Source of the DNA: Streptomyces diastaticus subsp. diastaticus
GTDB lineage: Bacteria; Actinomycetota; Actinomycetes; Streptomycetales; Streptomycetaceae
NCBI RefSeq assembly: GCF_011170125.1
Contig: NZ_BLLN01000003.1
Coordinates: 1,178,001-1,242,000 of the forward strand
Length of the DNA: 64,000 nt
Direction: 5' to 3'
The position numbers were made by a program, and so were the translations under genes. Positions 8,495 to 17,778 of this stretch are shown here, one piece after another. Numbering within the stretch: position 1 is the first letter of the stretch; each line of letters starts with the position of its first letter. Below the pieces are notes generated by a model. That model did no database searches. It was given only the letters and a program-made list of their open reading frames with translations, and was not told where the DNA came from.

Positions 8495-10282
8495 GTGGCA
8501 TCACCTAAGAAGGGTCGAAAGCAGCCCGGCCAAGGCCGACCGGGCCGTGCCCTGGCTCTGATCCTTATCGTGTTGGTGGCGCTCACGGGAGGCATGTTCC
8601 TCTCCGGGCACTCGACCCCGCGCCTCGGTATCGACCTCGCCGGCGGCACGAGCATCACGCTCCAGGCCAGGAGCGAGCCGGGCCAGGAAAGCGCGGTCAA
8701 CCAGACCAACATGAACACGGCCGTCGGCATCATCGAGCGCCGTGTCAACGGCCTCGGTGTCTCCGAGGCCGAGGTTCAGACCCAGGGCAACGACCACATC
8801 ATCGTGAACATCCCCAAGGGGACGAACGAGAAGCAGGCCCGCGAGCAGGTCGGCACGACCGCACAGCTCTACTTCCGCCCCGTGCTGCAGCTCGCCTCCG
8901 GCGAGCCGGCCCCCGAGGGCTCCGCGACCCCGTCGGCGAGCGGCTCGCCCGACGAGGCCGAGAAGGGTGACGGCGGCGAGGCCGGCGGCGACAAAGCGAC
9001 CGAGGGCGGTGACGAGGCCACCGACGGCGGGTCCGGTGAGCCCGAGGCCACCCCCACCACCCAGGGCCGCGCCGCCTCCGGCGCGCTGAAGGCCGACGCC
9101 ACGCCCTCCCCGTCCGGACCGGCCGAGGACGACGCGGACCCGACGCCCTCCCCCTCCGCCTCCGCGGCGGAGCCCAGTGAAGCGCTCCAGAAGAAGTTCG
9201 AGGCGCTGACCTGCACCGACACCGAGGAGCGCACGGAGGCGAGCGAGGGCACCAAGCCCGCCGAACCGATCGTCGCCTGTGGCACGAACGCGCAGGGCCA
9301 GTGGGAGAAGTACATCCTCGGCCCCTCCGCGGTGGCGGGCACCGAGGTCGACGACGCCACCGCCGCCATCGACCAGCAGGGCGCGCAGGGCTGGCTGGTG
9401 AACATGGAGTTCACCGACAAAGGCAAGAAGCAGTTCGCCGACGTCACCTCGGACATCTCCGCCAAGCCCTCCCCGCAGAACCAGTTCGCCATCGTCCTCG
9501 ACGGTGACGTGGTCTCCGCCCCGTACGTCCGTGAGCCCCTGACCGGCGGCACGGCCCAGATCTCCGGTTCCTTCACCCAGGAGTCCGCGCAGGACCTGGC
9601 CAACATGCTGTCCTACGGCGCCCTGCCGCTCTCCTTCGTCGAGGAGTCCGTCACCTCGGTGACCGCCGCTCTCGGCGGCGAGCAGCTGGAGGCCGGACTC
9701 ATCGCGGGCGCCATCGGCCTGCTCCTGGTCGTCGTCTACCTCGTGGTCTACTACCGGGGCCTGTCGCTGATCGCCATCATCAGCCTTCTCATGTCGGCGG
9801 CGCTGACCTACACGATCATGGTCCTGCTCGGCCCGGCCATCGGCTTCGCGCTCAACCTGCCGGCCGTCTGCGGCGCCATCGTCGCCATCGGCATCACCGC
9901 CGACTCGTTCATCGTCTTCTTCGAACGGGTCCGCGACGAGATCCGCGAGGGGCGCTCGCTCCAGCCCGCCGTGGCCCGCGGCTGGCCCCGTGCCCGGCGC
10001 ACCATCCTCGTCTCCGACTTCGTGTCGTTCCTGTCGGCGGCCGTGCTGTTCGTGGTCACCGTCGGCAAGGTGCAGGGCTTCGCGTTCACGCTGGGCCTCA
10101 CCACCCTGCTCGACGTGGTCGTGGTGTTCTTCTTCACCAGGCCGCTGCTGACCATCCTGGCGCGCAAGAAGTTCTTCGCGAGCGGGCATCCCTGGTCCGG
10201 CCTCGACCCGAAGCGGCTCGGCGTCAAACCGCCGCTGCGCCGCTCCCGCCGTACCGTCCCCGCCGACCCGAAGGAGGCGTGA
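8495..10282 (+). CDS. secD: Protein translocase subunit SecD
   Basis: A 595-residue RND-like subunit that uses the proton gradient to help late steps of Sec export. Residues 19-36 form the first membrane helix and are followed by RLGIDLAGGTSITLQ, the SecD P1-domain signature. Residues 135-230 are an unusual low-complexity insert of Pro, Ser, Glu, Asp and Gly. The P1 head and the C-terminal bundle of five helices (starting GLIAGAIGLLLVVVY) then follow, including FERVRDEIREG. GTG 8495 with GGAG upstream gives MASPKKGRKQPG. Longer in-frame starts lack this context. Gene secF starts 1 nt after the stop. Confidence 0.96.
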   Translation: MASPKKGRKQPGQGRPGRALALILIVLVALTGGMFLSGHSTPRLGIDLAGGTSITLQARSEPGQESAVNQTNMNTAVGIIERRVNGLGVSEAEVQTQGNDHIIVNIPKGTNEKQAREQVGTTAQLYFRPVLQLASGEPAPEGSATPSASGSPDEAEKGDGGEAGGDKATEGGDEATDGGSGEPEATPTTQGRAASGALKADATPSPSGPAEDDADPTPSPSASAAEPSEALQKKFEALTCTDTEERTEASEGTKPAEPIVACGTNAQGQWEKYILGPSAVAGTEVDDATAAIDQQGAQGWLVNMEFTDKGKKQFADVTSDISAKPSPQNQFAIVLDGDVVSAPYVREPLTGGTAQISGSFTQESAQDLANMLSYGALPLSFVEESVTSVTAALGGEQLEAGLIAGAIGLLLVVVYLVVYYRGLSLIAIISLLMSAALTYTIMVLLGPAIGFALNLPAVCGAIVAIGITADSFIVFFERVRDEIREGRSLQPAVARGWPRARRTILVSDFVSFLSAAVLFVVTVGKVQGFAFTLGLTTLLDVVVVFFFTRPLLTILARKKFFASGHPWSGLDPKRLGVKPPLRRSRRTVPADPKEA

Positions 10283-10283
10283 G

Positions 10284-11435
10284 ATGTCCCGACTCGGAAA
10301 TCTCGGCGCCAAGCTCTACCGCGGCGAGGTCGGCTACGACTTCGTCGGCAAGCGCAAGTTCTGGTACGCGGTCTCGATCCTGATCACCATCACGGCCATC
10401 GCCGGTCTCGCGGTGCGCGGGCTCAGCATGGGCATCGAGTTCCAGGGCGGGGCCGTCTTCACCACTCCGAAGACGAGTGTCTCGGCCCCGCGGGCGGAGA
10501 ACATCGCGGAGGAGGCGGCCGGACACGACGCCCTCGTCCAGGAACTCGGCAACGGCGGTCTGCGCATCCAGATCAGCAACGTCGACACCGCGAAGTCCGA
10601 CGCGATCAAGGAGACGCTCTCGCGCGAGCTGGACGTCGCCGCCGACGACATCAACGCCGACCTGGTCGGCCCCAGCTGGGGCTCCCAGATCGCCAACAAG
10701 GCGTGGACCGGCCTCGGGATCTTCATGATCCTCGTGGTCATCTACCTGGCCATCGCCTTCGAGTGGCGGATGGCCCTGGCCGCGCTGGTCGCGCTGATCC
10801 ACGACATCACCATCACCGTGGGGGTCTACGCCCTCGTCGGTTTCGAGGTCACGGTCGGTACGGTGATCGGTCTGCTGACCATCCTCGGCTACTCGCTGTA
10901 CGACACGGTGGTGGTCTTCGACAGTCTCAAGGAGAGTTCGAAGGACGCCACCAAGCAGACCCGCTGGACCTACAGCGAGATCGCCAACCGCTCCATCAAC
11001 GCGACCCTGGTGCGCTCCATCAACACCACGGCGGTCGCGCTGATGCCGGTCGGCGCCCTGCTCTTCATCGGCGGTGGCTTCCTCGGCGCGGGCATGCTCA
11101 ACGACATCTCCCTGTCGCTGTTCGTCGGCCTCGCGGCCGGCGCGTACTCGTCGATCTTCATCGCCACGCCGCTCGTCGCGGACTTCAAGGAGACCGACCC
11201 GCAGATGAAGGCCCTCAGGAAGCGGGTGCTCGCCAAGCGCGCCCAGGGCGGCGACCAGGGTGAGCCGCAGCCGGCCGGGGCCACGGCCGCCGGTGCCGCC
11301 GGCCGCGACGACCACGACGACCACCACGACGACGACGGCGACGGTGCCGGGGCGGGCTCCCTGGTGGGTCCGCGCCGTACCCAGCCCACCTCCCGCGGCC
11401 GGGGCCGCGGCCGACCCTCCGGAAAGCGCCGATGA
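10284..11435 (+). CDS. secF: Protein translocase subunit SecF
   Basis: The partner of SecD (383 residues) has a first membrane helix near residues 25-45 and then GIEFQGGAVFTT, the SecF counterpart of the SecD signature. A periplasmic-side domain and five more membrane helices follow, with GYSLYDTVVVFDSLKE. The C-terminus carries a soluble tail of about 60 residues with a run rich in Asp and His (RDDHDDHHDDDGDG) and a final Arg/Gly-rich basic stretch. Core SecF does not have this tail. The SD GAAGGAGG lies before ATG 10284. The stop overlaps the apt start. Confidence 0.96.
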   Translation: MSRLGNLGAKLYRGEVGYDFVGKRKFWYAVSILITITAIAGLAVRGLSMGIEFQGGAVFTTPKTSVSAPRAENIAEEAAGHDALVQELGNGGLRIQISNVDTAKSDAIKETLSRELDVAADDINADLVGPSWGSQIANKAWTGLGIFMILVVIYLAIAFEWRMALAALVALIHDITITVGVYALVGFEVTVGTVIGLLTILGYSLYDTVVVFDSLKESSKDATKQTRWTYSEIANRSINATLVRSINTTAVALMPVGALLFIGGGFLGAGMLNDISLSLFVGLAAGAYSSIFIATPLVADFKETDPQMKALRKRVLAKRAQGGDQGEPQPAGATAAGAAGRDDHDDHHDDDGDGAGAGSLVGPRRTQPTSRGRGRGRPSGKRR

Positions 11436-11971
11436 CCGACATCCAGGAGCTCCTGCTCAGCCGCATCCGGGACGTGCCGGACCACCCGAAGCCCGGCGTC
11501 GTCTTCAAGGACATCACGCCGCTCCTCGCCGACCCGGCAGCCTTCGCGGCCCTCACCGAGGCGCTTGCGGAGATCTCCCTGCGCCACGGCGCGACCCGAG
11601 TCGTGGGACTGGAGGCGCGCGGCTTCATCCTGGCCGCCCCCGTCGCCATCCGCGCGGGTCTCGGCTTCGTCCCCGTCCGCAAGGCCGGCAAGCTCCCCGG
11701 AGCCACCCTGCGCCAGGCATACGACCTGGAGTACGGCACGGCCGAGATCGAGGTGCACGCCGAGGACCTCACCCCCGAGGACCGGGTCATGGTCATCGAC
11801 GACGTACTGGCCACCGGCGGCACCGCCGCAGCCTCCCTGGAACTGGTCCGCCGGGCCGGGGCCCAGGTCGCGGGCGTCGCGGTGCTCATGGAGCTCGGCT
11901 TCCTCGACGGGCGTGCCAAGCTCACCCAGGAGCTGGGCGGCGCCCCCCTGGAGGCCCTGCTCACGGTCTGA
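11432..11971 (+). CDS. apt: Adenine phosphoribosyltransferase
   Basis: Apt (179 residues) salvages adenine to AMP using PRPP. The type I PRTase PRPP loop is visible in VMVIDDVLATGGTAAA, and the N-terminal DHPKPGVVFKDITPLL and GLEARGFILAAPVA blocks are typical. The start overlaps the secF stop (ATGA), so apt is translated from the secDF message. Apt next to relA is a common actinobacterial arrangement linking purine salvage and (p)ppGpp metabolism by position. A strong terminator follows. Confidence 0.97.
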   Translation: MTDIQELLLSRIRDVPDHPKPGVVFKDITPLLADPAAFAALTEALAEISLRHGATRVVGLEARGFILAAPVAIRAGLGFVPVRKAGKLPGATLRQAYDLEYGTAEIEVHAEDLTPEDRVMVIDDVLATGGTAAASLELVRRAGAQVAGVAVLMELGFLDGRAKLTQELGGAPLEALLTV

Positions 11972-11986
11972 GCCGCCACTGAGGCC

Positions 11987-12017
11987 GAAGGCCCCGGCAG
12001 TGCCTGCCGGGGCCTTC
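11987..12017 (+). terminator. Terminator after apt
   Basis: GAAGGCCCCGGCA (11987-11999), a 5-nt loop and its exact complement (12005-12017) form a 13-bp stem 16 nt after the apt stop. This separates apt from relA transcription. Confidence 0.85.
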
Positions 12018-12183
12018 GCCGTGTGCGCGGCCCGCCGTACCGCCGCCACGGGGGCGCACGCCCCCCGCTCGCATTCCATACCGTCCGCCGTCATCCGCTC
12101 CGGAGCGGAGCCGGTGGTCCGATCTCGCTACCATGGCAGTCCGGACCGTGATCGTGATCCGGAGCCCTGCCCGAGGAGCGCTC

Positions 12184-14688
12184 TTGCCTGACGAGGCCCA
12201 GCCACTCTCCTCCGGACCCCGTCCGGGGGACCCCGAAGCCGCCGCCCAGGGCCAGCAGGCCCAGGGCGCCGCGGCCCCCTCCGGCGAACCCGGACCCGAG
12301 AGCCCGAAGCCGGAGCCGGGGCCCGCGGCCGGGCCGGCGCGGGCCCCGGCCTCCGCGCCGGCGGGCCGCCCGGGGGGACAGCAGCCCGCCCGGTCCGGCT
12401 CCTCCAACCGCGTACGGGCCCGTCTGGCCCGGCTCGGGGTCCAGCGCTCCCACCCGTACAACCCGGTGCTCGAACCGTTGCTGCGGATCGTGCGGAGCAA
12501 CGACCCCAAGATCGAGACCGCGACACTGCGGCAGCTCGAAAAGGCGTACCAGGTCGCGGAGCGGTGGCACCGGGGGCAGAAGCGCAAGAGCGGCGACCCG
12601 TACATCACCCATCCGCTGGCGGTCACCACCATCCTCGCGGAGCTGGGCATGGACCCGGCGACGCTGATGGCGGGGCTGCTGCACGACACGGTCGAGGACA
12701 CCGAGTACGGCCTCGACGCACTGCGGCGTGACTTCGGTGACCAGGTCGCGCTTCTGGTCGACGGCGTCACCAAGCTCGACAAGGTGAAGTTCGGCGAGGC
12801 CGCACAGGCGGAGACGGTCCGCAAGATGGTCGTCGCCATGGCCAAGGACCCGCGCGTCCTGGTCATCAAGCTCGCCGACCGCCTGCACAACATGCGCACG
12901 ATGCGCTACCTCAAGCGGGAGAAGCAGGAGAAGAAGGCCCGCGAGACGCTGGAGATCTACGCCCCGCTCGCCCACCGGCTGGGCATGAACACCATCAAGT
13001 GGGAGCTGGAGGACCTCGCCTTCGCGATCCTCTACCCCAAGATGTACGACGAGATCGTCCGGCTGGTCGCCGAGCGGGCGCCCAAGCGCGACGAGTACCT
13101 CGCCATCGTCACCGACGAGGTCCAGGCGGACCTCAGGGCCGCCCGCATCAAGGCGACCGTCACCGGCCGTCCCAAGCACTACTACAGCGTGTACCAGAAG
13201 ATGATCGTCCGCGGCCGGGACTTCGCGGAGATCTACGACCTGGTCGGCATCCGTGTCCTCGTCGACACCGTCCGCGACTGCTACGCGGCGCTCGGCACCG
13301 TCCACGCCCGGTGGAACCCGGTGCCCGGACGGTTCAAGGACTACATCGCGATGCCGAAGTTCAACATGTACCAGTCGCTGCACACGACGGTCATCGGCCC
13401 CGGCGGCAAGCCCGTCGAACTCCAGATCCGCACCTTCGACATGCACCGGCGCGCCGAGTACGGCATCGCCGCCCACTGGAAGTACAAGCAGGAGGCGGTC
13501 GCCGGCGCCTCCAAGGTGCGCACCGACGTGCCGCGGAGGACCGGCAAGGAAGACGCCGTCAACGACATGGCGTGGCTGCGCCAGCTCCTCGACTGGCAGA
13601 AGGAGACCGAGGACCCCGGCGAGTTCCTGGAGTCCCTGCGCTTCGACCTCTCGCGCAACGAGGTCTTCGTTTTCACGCCCAAGGGCGACGTGATAGCGCT
13701 CCCGGCCGGCGCCACCCCGGTGGACTTCGCCTACGCCGTCCACACCGAGGTCGGCCATCGCACCATCGGCGCCCGCGTCAACGGCCGCCTGGTCCCGCTG
13801 GAGTCCACCCTGGACAACGGTGACCTGGTCGAGGTCTTCACCTCGAAGGCGTCCGGCGCCGGGCCCTCCCGGGACTGGCTGGGCTTCGTCAAGTCGCCCC
13901 GGGCCCGCAACAAGATCCGCGGCTGGTTCTCCAAGGAGCGCCGAGACGAGGCGATCGAGCAGGGCAAGGACGCCATCGTCCGCGCCATGCGCAAGCAGAA
14001 CCTGCCCATCCAGCGCATCCTGACCGGTGACTCCCTGGTCACGCTCGCCCACGAGATGCGGTACACCGACATCTCCTCGCTCTACGCGGCGATCGGCGAG
14101 GGCCACGTCGCCGCCCAGGGCGTCGTGCAGAAGCTCGTGCAGTCCCTCGGCGGCGAGGAGGCCGCCAGCGAGGACATCGCCGAGTCGGCGCCGCCCTCCC
14201 GCAGCCGCCGCAAGCGCCGCTCCAACGCCGACCCGGGCGTGGTCGTCAAGGGAGTGGACGACGTCTGGGTCAAGCTGGCCCGCTGCTGCACCCCCGTCCC
14301 CGGCGACCCGATCATCGGCTTCGTCACCCGGGGCAACGGCGTCTCGGTCCACCGCGCCGACTGCGTCAACGTGGACGAGCTGTCCAAGCAGCCCGAAAGG
14401 ATGCTCGAAGTCGAGTGGGCGCCGACCCAGTCCTCGGTCTTCCTGGTCGCCATCCAGGTCGAGGCGCTGGACCGCTCCAGGCTGCTCTCGGACGTCACGC
14501 GGGTCCTCTCCGACCAGCACGTGAACATCCTGTCGGCCGCCGTGCAGACCTCCCGCGACCGGGTCGCCACCTCGCGCTTCACCTTCGAGATGGGCGACCC
14601 CAAGCACCTCGGCCACGTCCTCAAGGCGGTCCGGGGCGTGGAGGGCGTCTACGACGTCTACCGGGTCACCTCCGCCCGCAGGCCCTGA
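12184..14688 (+). CDS. relA: Bifunctional (p)ppGpp synthetase/hydrolase (Rel/RSH)
   Basis: A long RSH protein (834 residues) that makes and degrades the alarmone (p)ppGpp, which controls growth rate and antibiotic production in Streptomyces. An Ala/Pro-rich leader precedes the HD hydrolase domain ([14 protein letters not shown]). The synthetase domain follows ([25 protein letters not shown], and [10 protein letters not shown], whose RxKD form is typical of bifunctional Rel). Then come TGS ([14 protein letters not shown]), a Cys-rich segment ([12 protein letters not shown]) and a C-terminal ACT domain. TTG 12184 is preceded by GAGGAG (12173-12178), so I prefer it to the in-frame ATG at 12133. 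TACCAT at 12129-12134 is a possible -10. Confidence 0.96.
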   Translation: MPDEAQPLSSGPRPGDPEAAAQGQQAQGAAAPSGEPGPESPKPEPGPAAGPARAPASAPAGRPGGQQPARSGSSNRVRARLARLGVQRSHPYNPVLEPLLRIVRSNDPKIETATLRQLEKAYQVAERWHRGQKRKSGDPYITHPLAVTTILAELGMDPATLMAGLLHDTVEDTEYGLDALRRDFGDQVALLVDGVTKLDKVKFGEAAQAETVRKMVVAMAKDPRVLVIKLADRLHNMRTMRYLKREKQEKKARETLEIYAPLAHRLGMNTIKWELEDLAFAILYPKMYDEIVRLVAERAPKRDEYLAIVTDEVQADLRAARIKATVTGRPKHYYSVYQKMIVRGRDFAEIYDLVGIRVLVDTVRDCYAALGTVHARWNPVPGRFKDYIAMPKFNMYQSLHTTVIGPGGKPVELQIRTFDMHRRAEYGIAAHWKYKQEAVAGASKVRTDVPRRTGKEDAVNDMAWLRQLLDWQKETEDPGEFLESLRFDLSRNEVFVFTPKGDVIALPAGATPVDFAYAVHTEVGHRTIGARVNGRLVPLESTLDNGDLVEVFTSKASGAGPSRDWLGFVKSPRARNKIRGWFSKERRDEAIEQGKDAIVRAMRKQNLPIQRILTGDSLVTLAHEMRYTDISSLYAAIGEGHVAAQGVVQKLVQSLGGEEAASEDIAESAPPSRSRRKRRSNADPGVVVKGVDDVWVKLARCCTPVPGDPIIGFVTRGNGVSVHRADCVNVDELSKQPERMLEVEWAPTQSSVFLVAIQVEALDRSRLLSDVTRVLSDQHVNILSAAVQTSRDRVATSRFTFEMGDPKHLGHVLKAVRGVEGVYDVYRVTSARRP

Positions 14689-14700
14689 CCTCCCCACCCT

Positions 14701-14756
14701 GACGGCGGGGCGGGACCGCCTCCTCCCGTACGGGGGAGGGGGCCCGCCCGGCCGTC
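14701..14756. terminator. Bidirectional terminator between relA and the MarR gene
   Basis: An outer 14-bp stem (14701-14714 with 14743-14756, one mismatch) encloses a second hairpin CTCC-TCCCGTACGGGGGAG. It lies between convergent genes and overlaps the stop codon of the minus-strand gene. Confidence 0.75.
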
Positions 14757-15255
14757 AAGGGCCGCCGCGAGCCGGCGGCGCAGCGGGGGGCGGCTCCTCG
14801 TAGCGGGCCGCCGCGTCCGCCGCCAGTCGCTCCATCACCTCGGCCGCGTCCGCGAGCTGACCGTCGGTCATGTCCTGGAGAGTGGCCCGGAAGGTGTCCC
14901 GCATCCCCTGGTCGATCCGGTCCACCACCTGCCGGCCGTGGGCCGTGGTGGAGAGCAGGTGCGTCCGGTGGTCGAGGGCGTCCGGCACCCGCCGTACCAG
15001 CCCCGCCGCCTCCAGCCGCGCCACCTGCCGGGTGACGTGCGGCGAGCGGACCAGCAGCCGGGCCGCCACGTCGGTGACCCGCAGCGGCTCCGGCGAGGCG
15101 TACAGCACCCGCAGCAGCGCGATCTCGGGGCGCTCCACCGTCACCCCCACCGAGGCCGTCAGCTCCTCGTGCACCCGGCTGCGACCGAGCGCGTACGACA
15201 GTGAGGTGACTGCCCTGACCAGGCGGTCCAGGGGCGCGTCCGGGGAGTGCGGCAT
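14755..15255 (-). CDS. MarR-family transcriptional regulator
   Basis: This 166-residue winged-helix regulator has its recognition region in RVTDVAARLLVRSPHVTRQV, followed by ARLEAAGLVRRVPDALDHRT, the classic MarR wing with its D-x-R-type motif. MarR proteins usually dimerise and repress nearby genes until a small ligand binds. No obvious target is adjacent, and its operator was not identified. The start at 15255 (MPHSPDAPLDRL) has an AGGA upstream on the minus strand. A longer in-frame form up to 15393 has poor composition. The C-terminus is Pro/Ala-rich. Confidence 0.85.
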   Translation of the reverse strand: MPHSPDAPLDRLVRAVTSLSYALGRSRVHEELTASVGVTVERPEIALLRVLYASPEPLRVTDVAARLLVRSPHVTRQVARLEAAGLVRRVPDALDHRTHLLSTTAHGRQVVDRIDQGMRDTFRATLQDMTDGQLADAAEVMERLAADAAARYEEPPPAAPPARGGP

Positions 15256-15409
15256 GGCACCATCCTGCCCCATGATCACCGGCCGGGGCAGCCCGGTGCC
15301 ACGGGCGCGTCGGTGCACGCCCGGGCCGGGCGTGCGCTCCCCGGCGGACGCGCGGAAGGGCCCCACCGCCAGGGGTGGAGCCCCTCCGCACACGCGTCGT
15401 GACGCGGCG

Positions 15410-16639
15410 TCAGCCGCTGAACTCCTCCAGGCCCTTGCGCGCCTGGTCCAGCAGGGCCTGGCGGCCCTCCAGCTCGCGCCGGAGCTTGTCGGCCCTGGCC
15501 GTGGAACCGGCCGCCTCGGCCCGCTCGATCTGCCCCCGGAGCTTGTCGACCGCGTCCTGGAGCACCCCGGTCAGCCCGGCCGCACGCGCCCGCGCCTCCG
15601 GGTTGGTGCGGCGCCACTCGGCCTCCTCGGCCTCCTGGATCGCCCGCTCCACGGCGTGCATCCGGCCTTCGACCTTCGGGCGGGCGTCGCGCGGGACGTG
15701 ACCGACCGCCTCCCAGCGCTCGTTGACCGCGCGGAAGGCGGCACGGGCCGCCTTCAGGTCGGTCACCGGCACCAGCTTCTCGGCCTCCTCCGCGAGCCCC
15801 TCCTTGACCTTGAGGTTCTCGGCCTGCTCGGCGTCCCGCTCGGCGAAGACCTCGCCACGGGCGGCGAAGAACACGTCCTGCGCACCGCGGAATCGGCTCC
15901 ACAGGGCGTCCTCGTGCTCGCGCTGCGCGCGGCCGGCCGCCTTCCACTGCGCCATCAGGTCGCGGTAGCGGGCCGCCGTGGGACCCCAGTCCGTCGACTT
16001 CGCCAGCGACTCCGCCTCGGTTGCCAGCCGCTCCTTGACCTTGCGGGCCTCCTCGCGCTGCGCGTCGAGCTGCGCGAAGTGGGCCTTGCGGCGCTTGGAG
16101 AACGCCGAGCGGGCGTGTGAGAAGCGGTGCCACAGCTCGTCGTCGGTCTTCCGGTCCAGCCGCGGCAGACCCTTCCAGGTGTCCACCAGCGCGCGCAGCC
16201 GCTCACCGGCGGGCCGCCACTGCTCGGACCCGGCCAGCTCCTCGGCCTCGGCGACCAGCTTCTCCTTGGCGGCCCGCGCCTCCTCGGACTGCTTCGCCTT
16301 GCGCGCCTTGCGCTCCTCGCGGCGCTCCTCGACGGTCCGCACCAGCCGGTCCAGGCGCTTCGACAGCGCGTCCAGGTCCCCCACGGCGTGCGCCTGGTCC
16401 ACCTGCTCGCGCAGATGGGCGATGGCCGCCTCGGCGTCCTTGGCGGCCAGGTCGGTGGTGCGCACCCGGCGCTCGAGAAGGCCGATTTCGACGACCAGGC
16501 CCTCGTACTTGCGCTCGAAGTAGGCCAGGGCCTCCTCGGGCGATCCGGCCTGCCACGACCCGACGACTCGTTCGCCGTCCGCCGTCCGCACGTACACGGT
16601 CCCCGTCTCGTCGACGCGGCCCCACGGGTCGCTGCTCAC
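15410..16639 (-). CDS. DUF349 repeat protein
   Basis: The protein has 409 residues and is nearly all helical and highly charged, with several DUF349 repeats of about 75 residues. Recurring W and R positions are visible in blocks such as LARLEHDAL-like QREHEDALWSRFRGAQDVFF, WRPAGERLRALVDTWKGLPR and DDELWHRFSHARSAFSKRRK. GTG at 16639 has a strong GGAGGAGG upstream on the minus strand. The longer in-frame extension is rejected. The molecular function of DUF349 proteins in actinobacteria is unknown. The composition suggests a coiled-coil or nucleic-acid-associated protein. The nearest upstream neighbour is a cyclophilin in the same orientation. Confidence 0.85.
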   Translation of the reverse strand: MSSDPWGRVDETGTVYVRTADGERVVGSWQAGSPEEALAYFERKYEGLVVEIGLLERRVRTTDLAAKDAEAAIAHLREQVDQAHAVGDLDALSKRLDRLVRTVEERREERKARKAKQSEEARAAKEKLVAEAEELAGSEQWRPAGERLRALVDTWKGLPRLDRKTDDELWHRFSHARSAFSKRRKAHFAQLDAQREEARKVKERLATEAESLAKSTDWGPTAARYRDLMAQWKAAGRAQREHEDALWSRFRGAQDVFFAARGEVFAERDAEQAENLKVKEGLAEEAEKLVPVTDLKAARAAFRAVNERWEAVGHVPRDARPKVEGRMHAVERAIQEAEEAEWRRTNPEARARAAGLTGVLQDAVDKLRGQIERAEAAGSTARADKLRRELEGRQALLDQARKGLEEFSG

Positions 16640-16784
16640 AGCGCCTCCTCCACATGATGCCCGGACAGGCCCTGGGGCCCCGGCATCGTCCACAATCTCG
16701 TCACGGTCAACATAGGCGACCGGCGGGGCGGCTGTCCGCATCCCGCACGACCGAACTTCCGGCCCTCGCCGGGTCAGGAATGGG

Positions 16785-17615
16785 TCAGGACTTCTTCACC
16801 GTGGCCTTGTCGATCACGACGGTCGCGTTGGGGGCGCCGTCACCCATGCCGGTCTGCTCGCCGGCGCCGGCGATCTTCTGGAGGACCTTCATGCCCTCCT
16901 TGCTCACCGTGCCGAACGGCGTGTAGTCGGGCGGTAGCTGGCTGTCCTGGTAGACGAGGAAGAACTGGCTGCCGCCGGAGTCGCGGTTGCTGTCGTCCTG
17001 GGCGTTGTAGCGGTTGGCCATCGCCACCGTGCCGGCCGGGTAGACGCCGCCCTTGAGCTTCTTCGACTTCAGGTTCTCGTCCGGGATGGTGTAGCCCGGG
17101 TCGCCCTGGCCGGTGCCCTTCGGGTCGCCGCACTGCAGGACGTAGATGCCCGCGCTGGTCAGGCGGTGGCACTTGGTGTGGTCGAAGTAGCCCGCGCCCG
17201 CGAGGAAGTCGAAGGAGTTGACCGTGTGCGGGGCGTTCTTCGCGTCCAGCTCCAGCGGGATGTCCCCGCAGGTGGTGGCGAGGGTCATGGTGTAGTCGGC
17301 GTCGGTGTCGACGGTGAGCTTCGGCTCCTTGTCGAAGGTCATCTCCTCGACCTCGCCCGGCGCCGGCTTCTCGCAGGGGTCGGCCGCCCTGGACGGTTCC
17401 GGTGTCTCCTGGGCCTTCGCGGCCTGCCCCTTCTCGTCGCCGCCGAGACCGCCCACCGCGTACACGGCCGCACCACCCGCGAGCACCACGGCGAGGGCCG
17501 AGGCGATGACCGCCGTACGCGTCCTCGCCCGGCGGCGGGCCGCCTCGCGCCGCTCCTGCTGGCGCAGGTACTTCTTGCGGGCGGCCTCACGCCGCCGCTG
17601 CTCGCTGCTGACCAC
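16785..17615 (-). CDS. Membrane-anchored cyclophilin-type peptidyl-prolyl isomerase
   Basis: The protein has 276 residues. A basic cytoplasmic N-terminus (YLRQQERREAARRRARTRT) and one membrane helix (AVIASALAVVLAGGAAVYAV, about residues 35-54) place the C-terminal cyclophilin domain outside the cell. Family motifs include CHRLTSAGIYVLQCGDPKG, SGGSQFFLVYQDS and DYTPFGTV. It probably speeds proline isomerisation in exported proteins. The family Phe in the FMIQ motif is Tyr-Val-Leu-Gln here, a mild variation. GTG 17615 has GAGGAG upstream on the minus strand. The gene is divergent from the metallo-hydrolase gene. Confidence 0.93.
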   Translation of the reverse strand: MVSSEQRRREAARKKYLRQQERREAARRRARTRTAVIASALAVVLAGGAAVYAVGGLGGDEKGQAAKAQETPEPSRAADPCEKPAPGEVEEMTFDKEPKLTVDTDADYTMTLATTCGDIPLELDAKNAPHTVNSFDFLAGAGYFDHTKCHRLTSAGIYVLQCGDPKGTGQGDPGYTIPDENLKSKKLKGGVYPAGTVAMANRYNAQDDSNRDSGGSQFFLVYQDSQLPPDYTPFGTVSKEGMKVLQKIAGAGEQTGMGDGAPNATVVIDKATVKKS

Positions 17616-17778
17616 CGGGTTGTCTCCTCGTCACGTCGTAGGGGCCGACCGCTTCGGTGTGCCCCGTACCGTATACGGGTTGGCTGTGGGAACGGCACCG
17701 CCGGTAGGCTGCGGACCTGCTGCGATTCTCCGCGGTCCGCGCCGTGGGACGACAGAAGCGACGACAGTGAGGACGAAC

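Noticed and set aside
12133..12183. ATG 12133 as the relA start
   Set aside because: It has no SD. TTG 12184 has GAGGAG 5 nt upstream and gives the expected MPDEAQPL N-terminus. The ATG overlaps a -10-like box.
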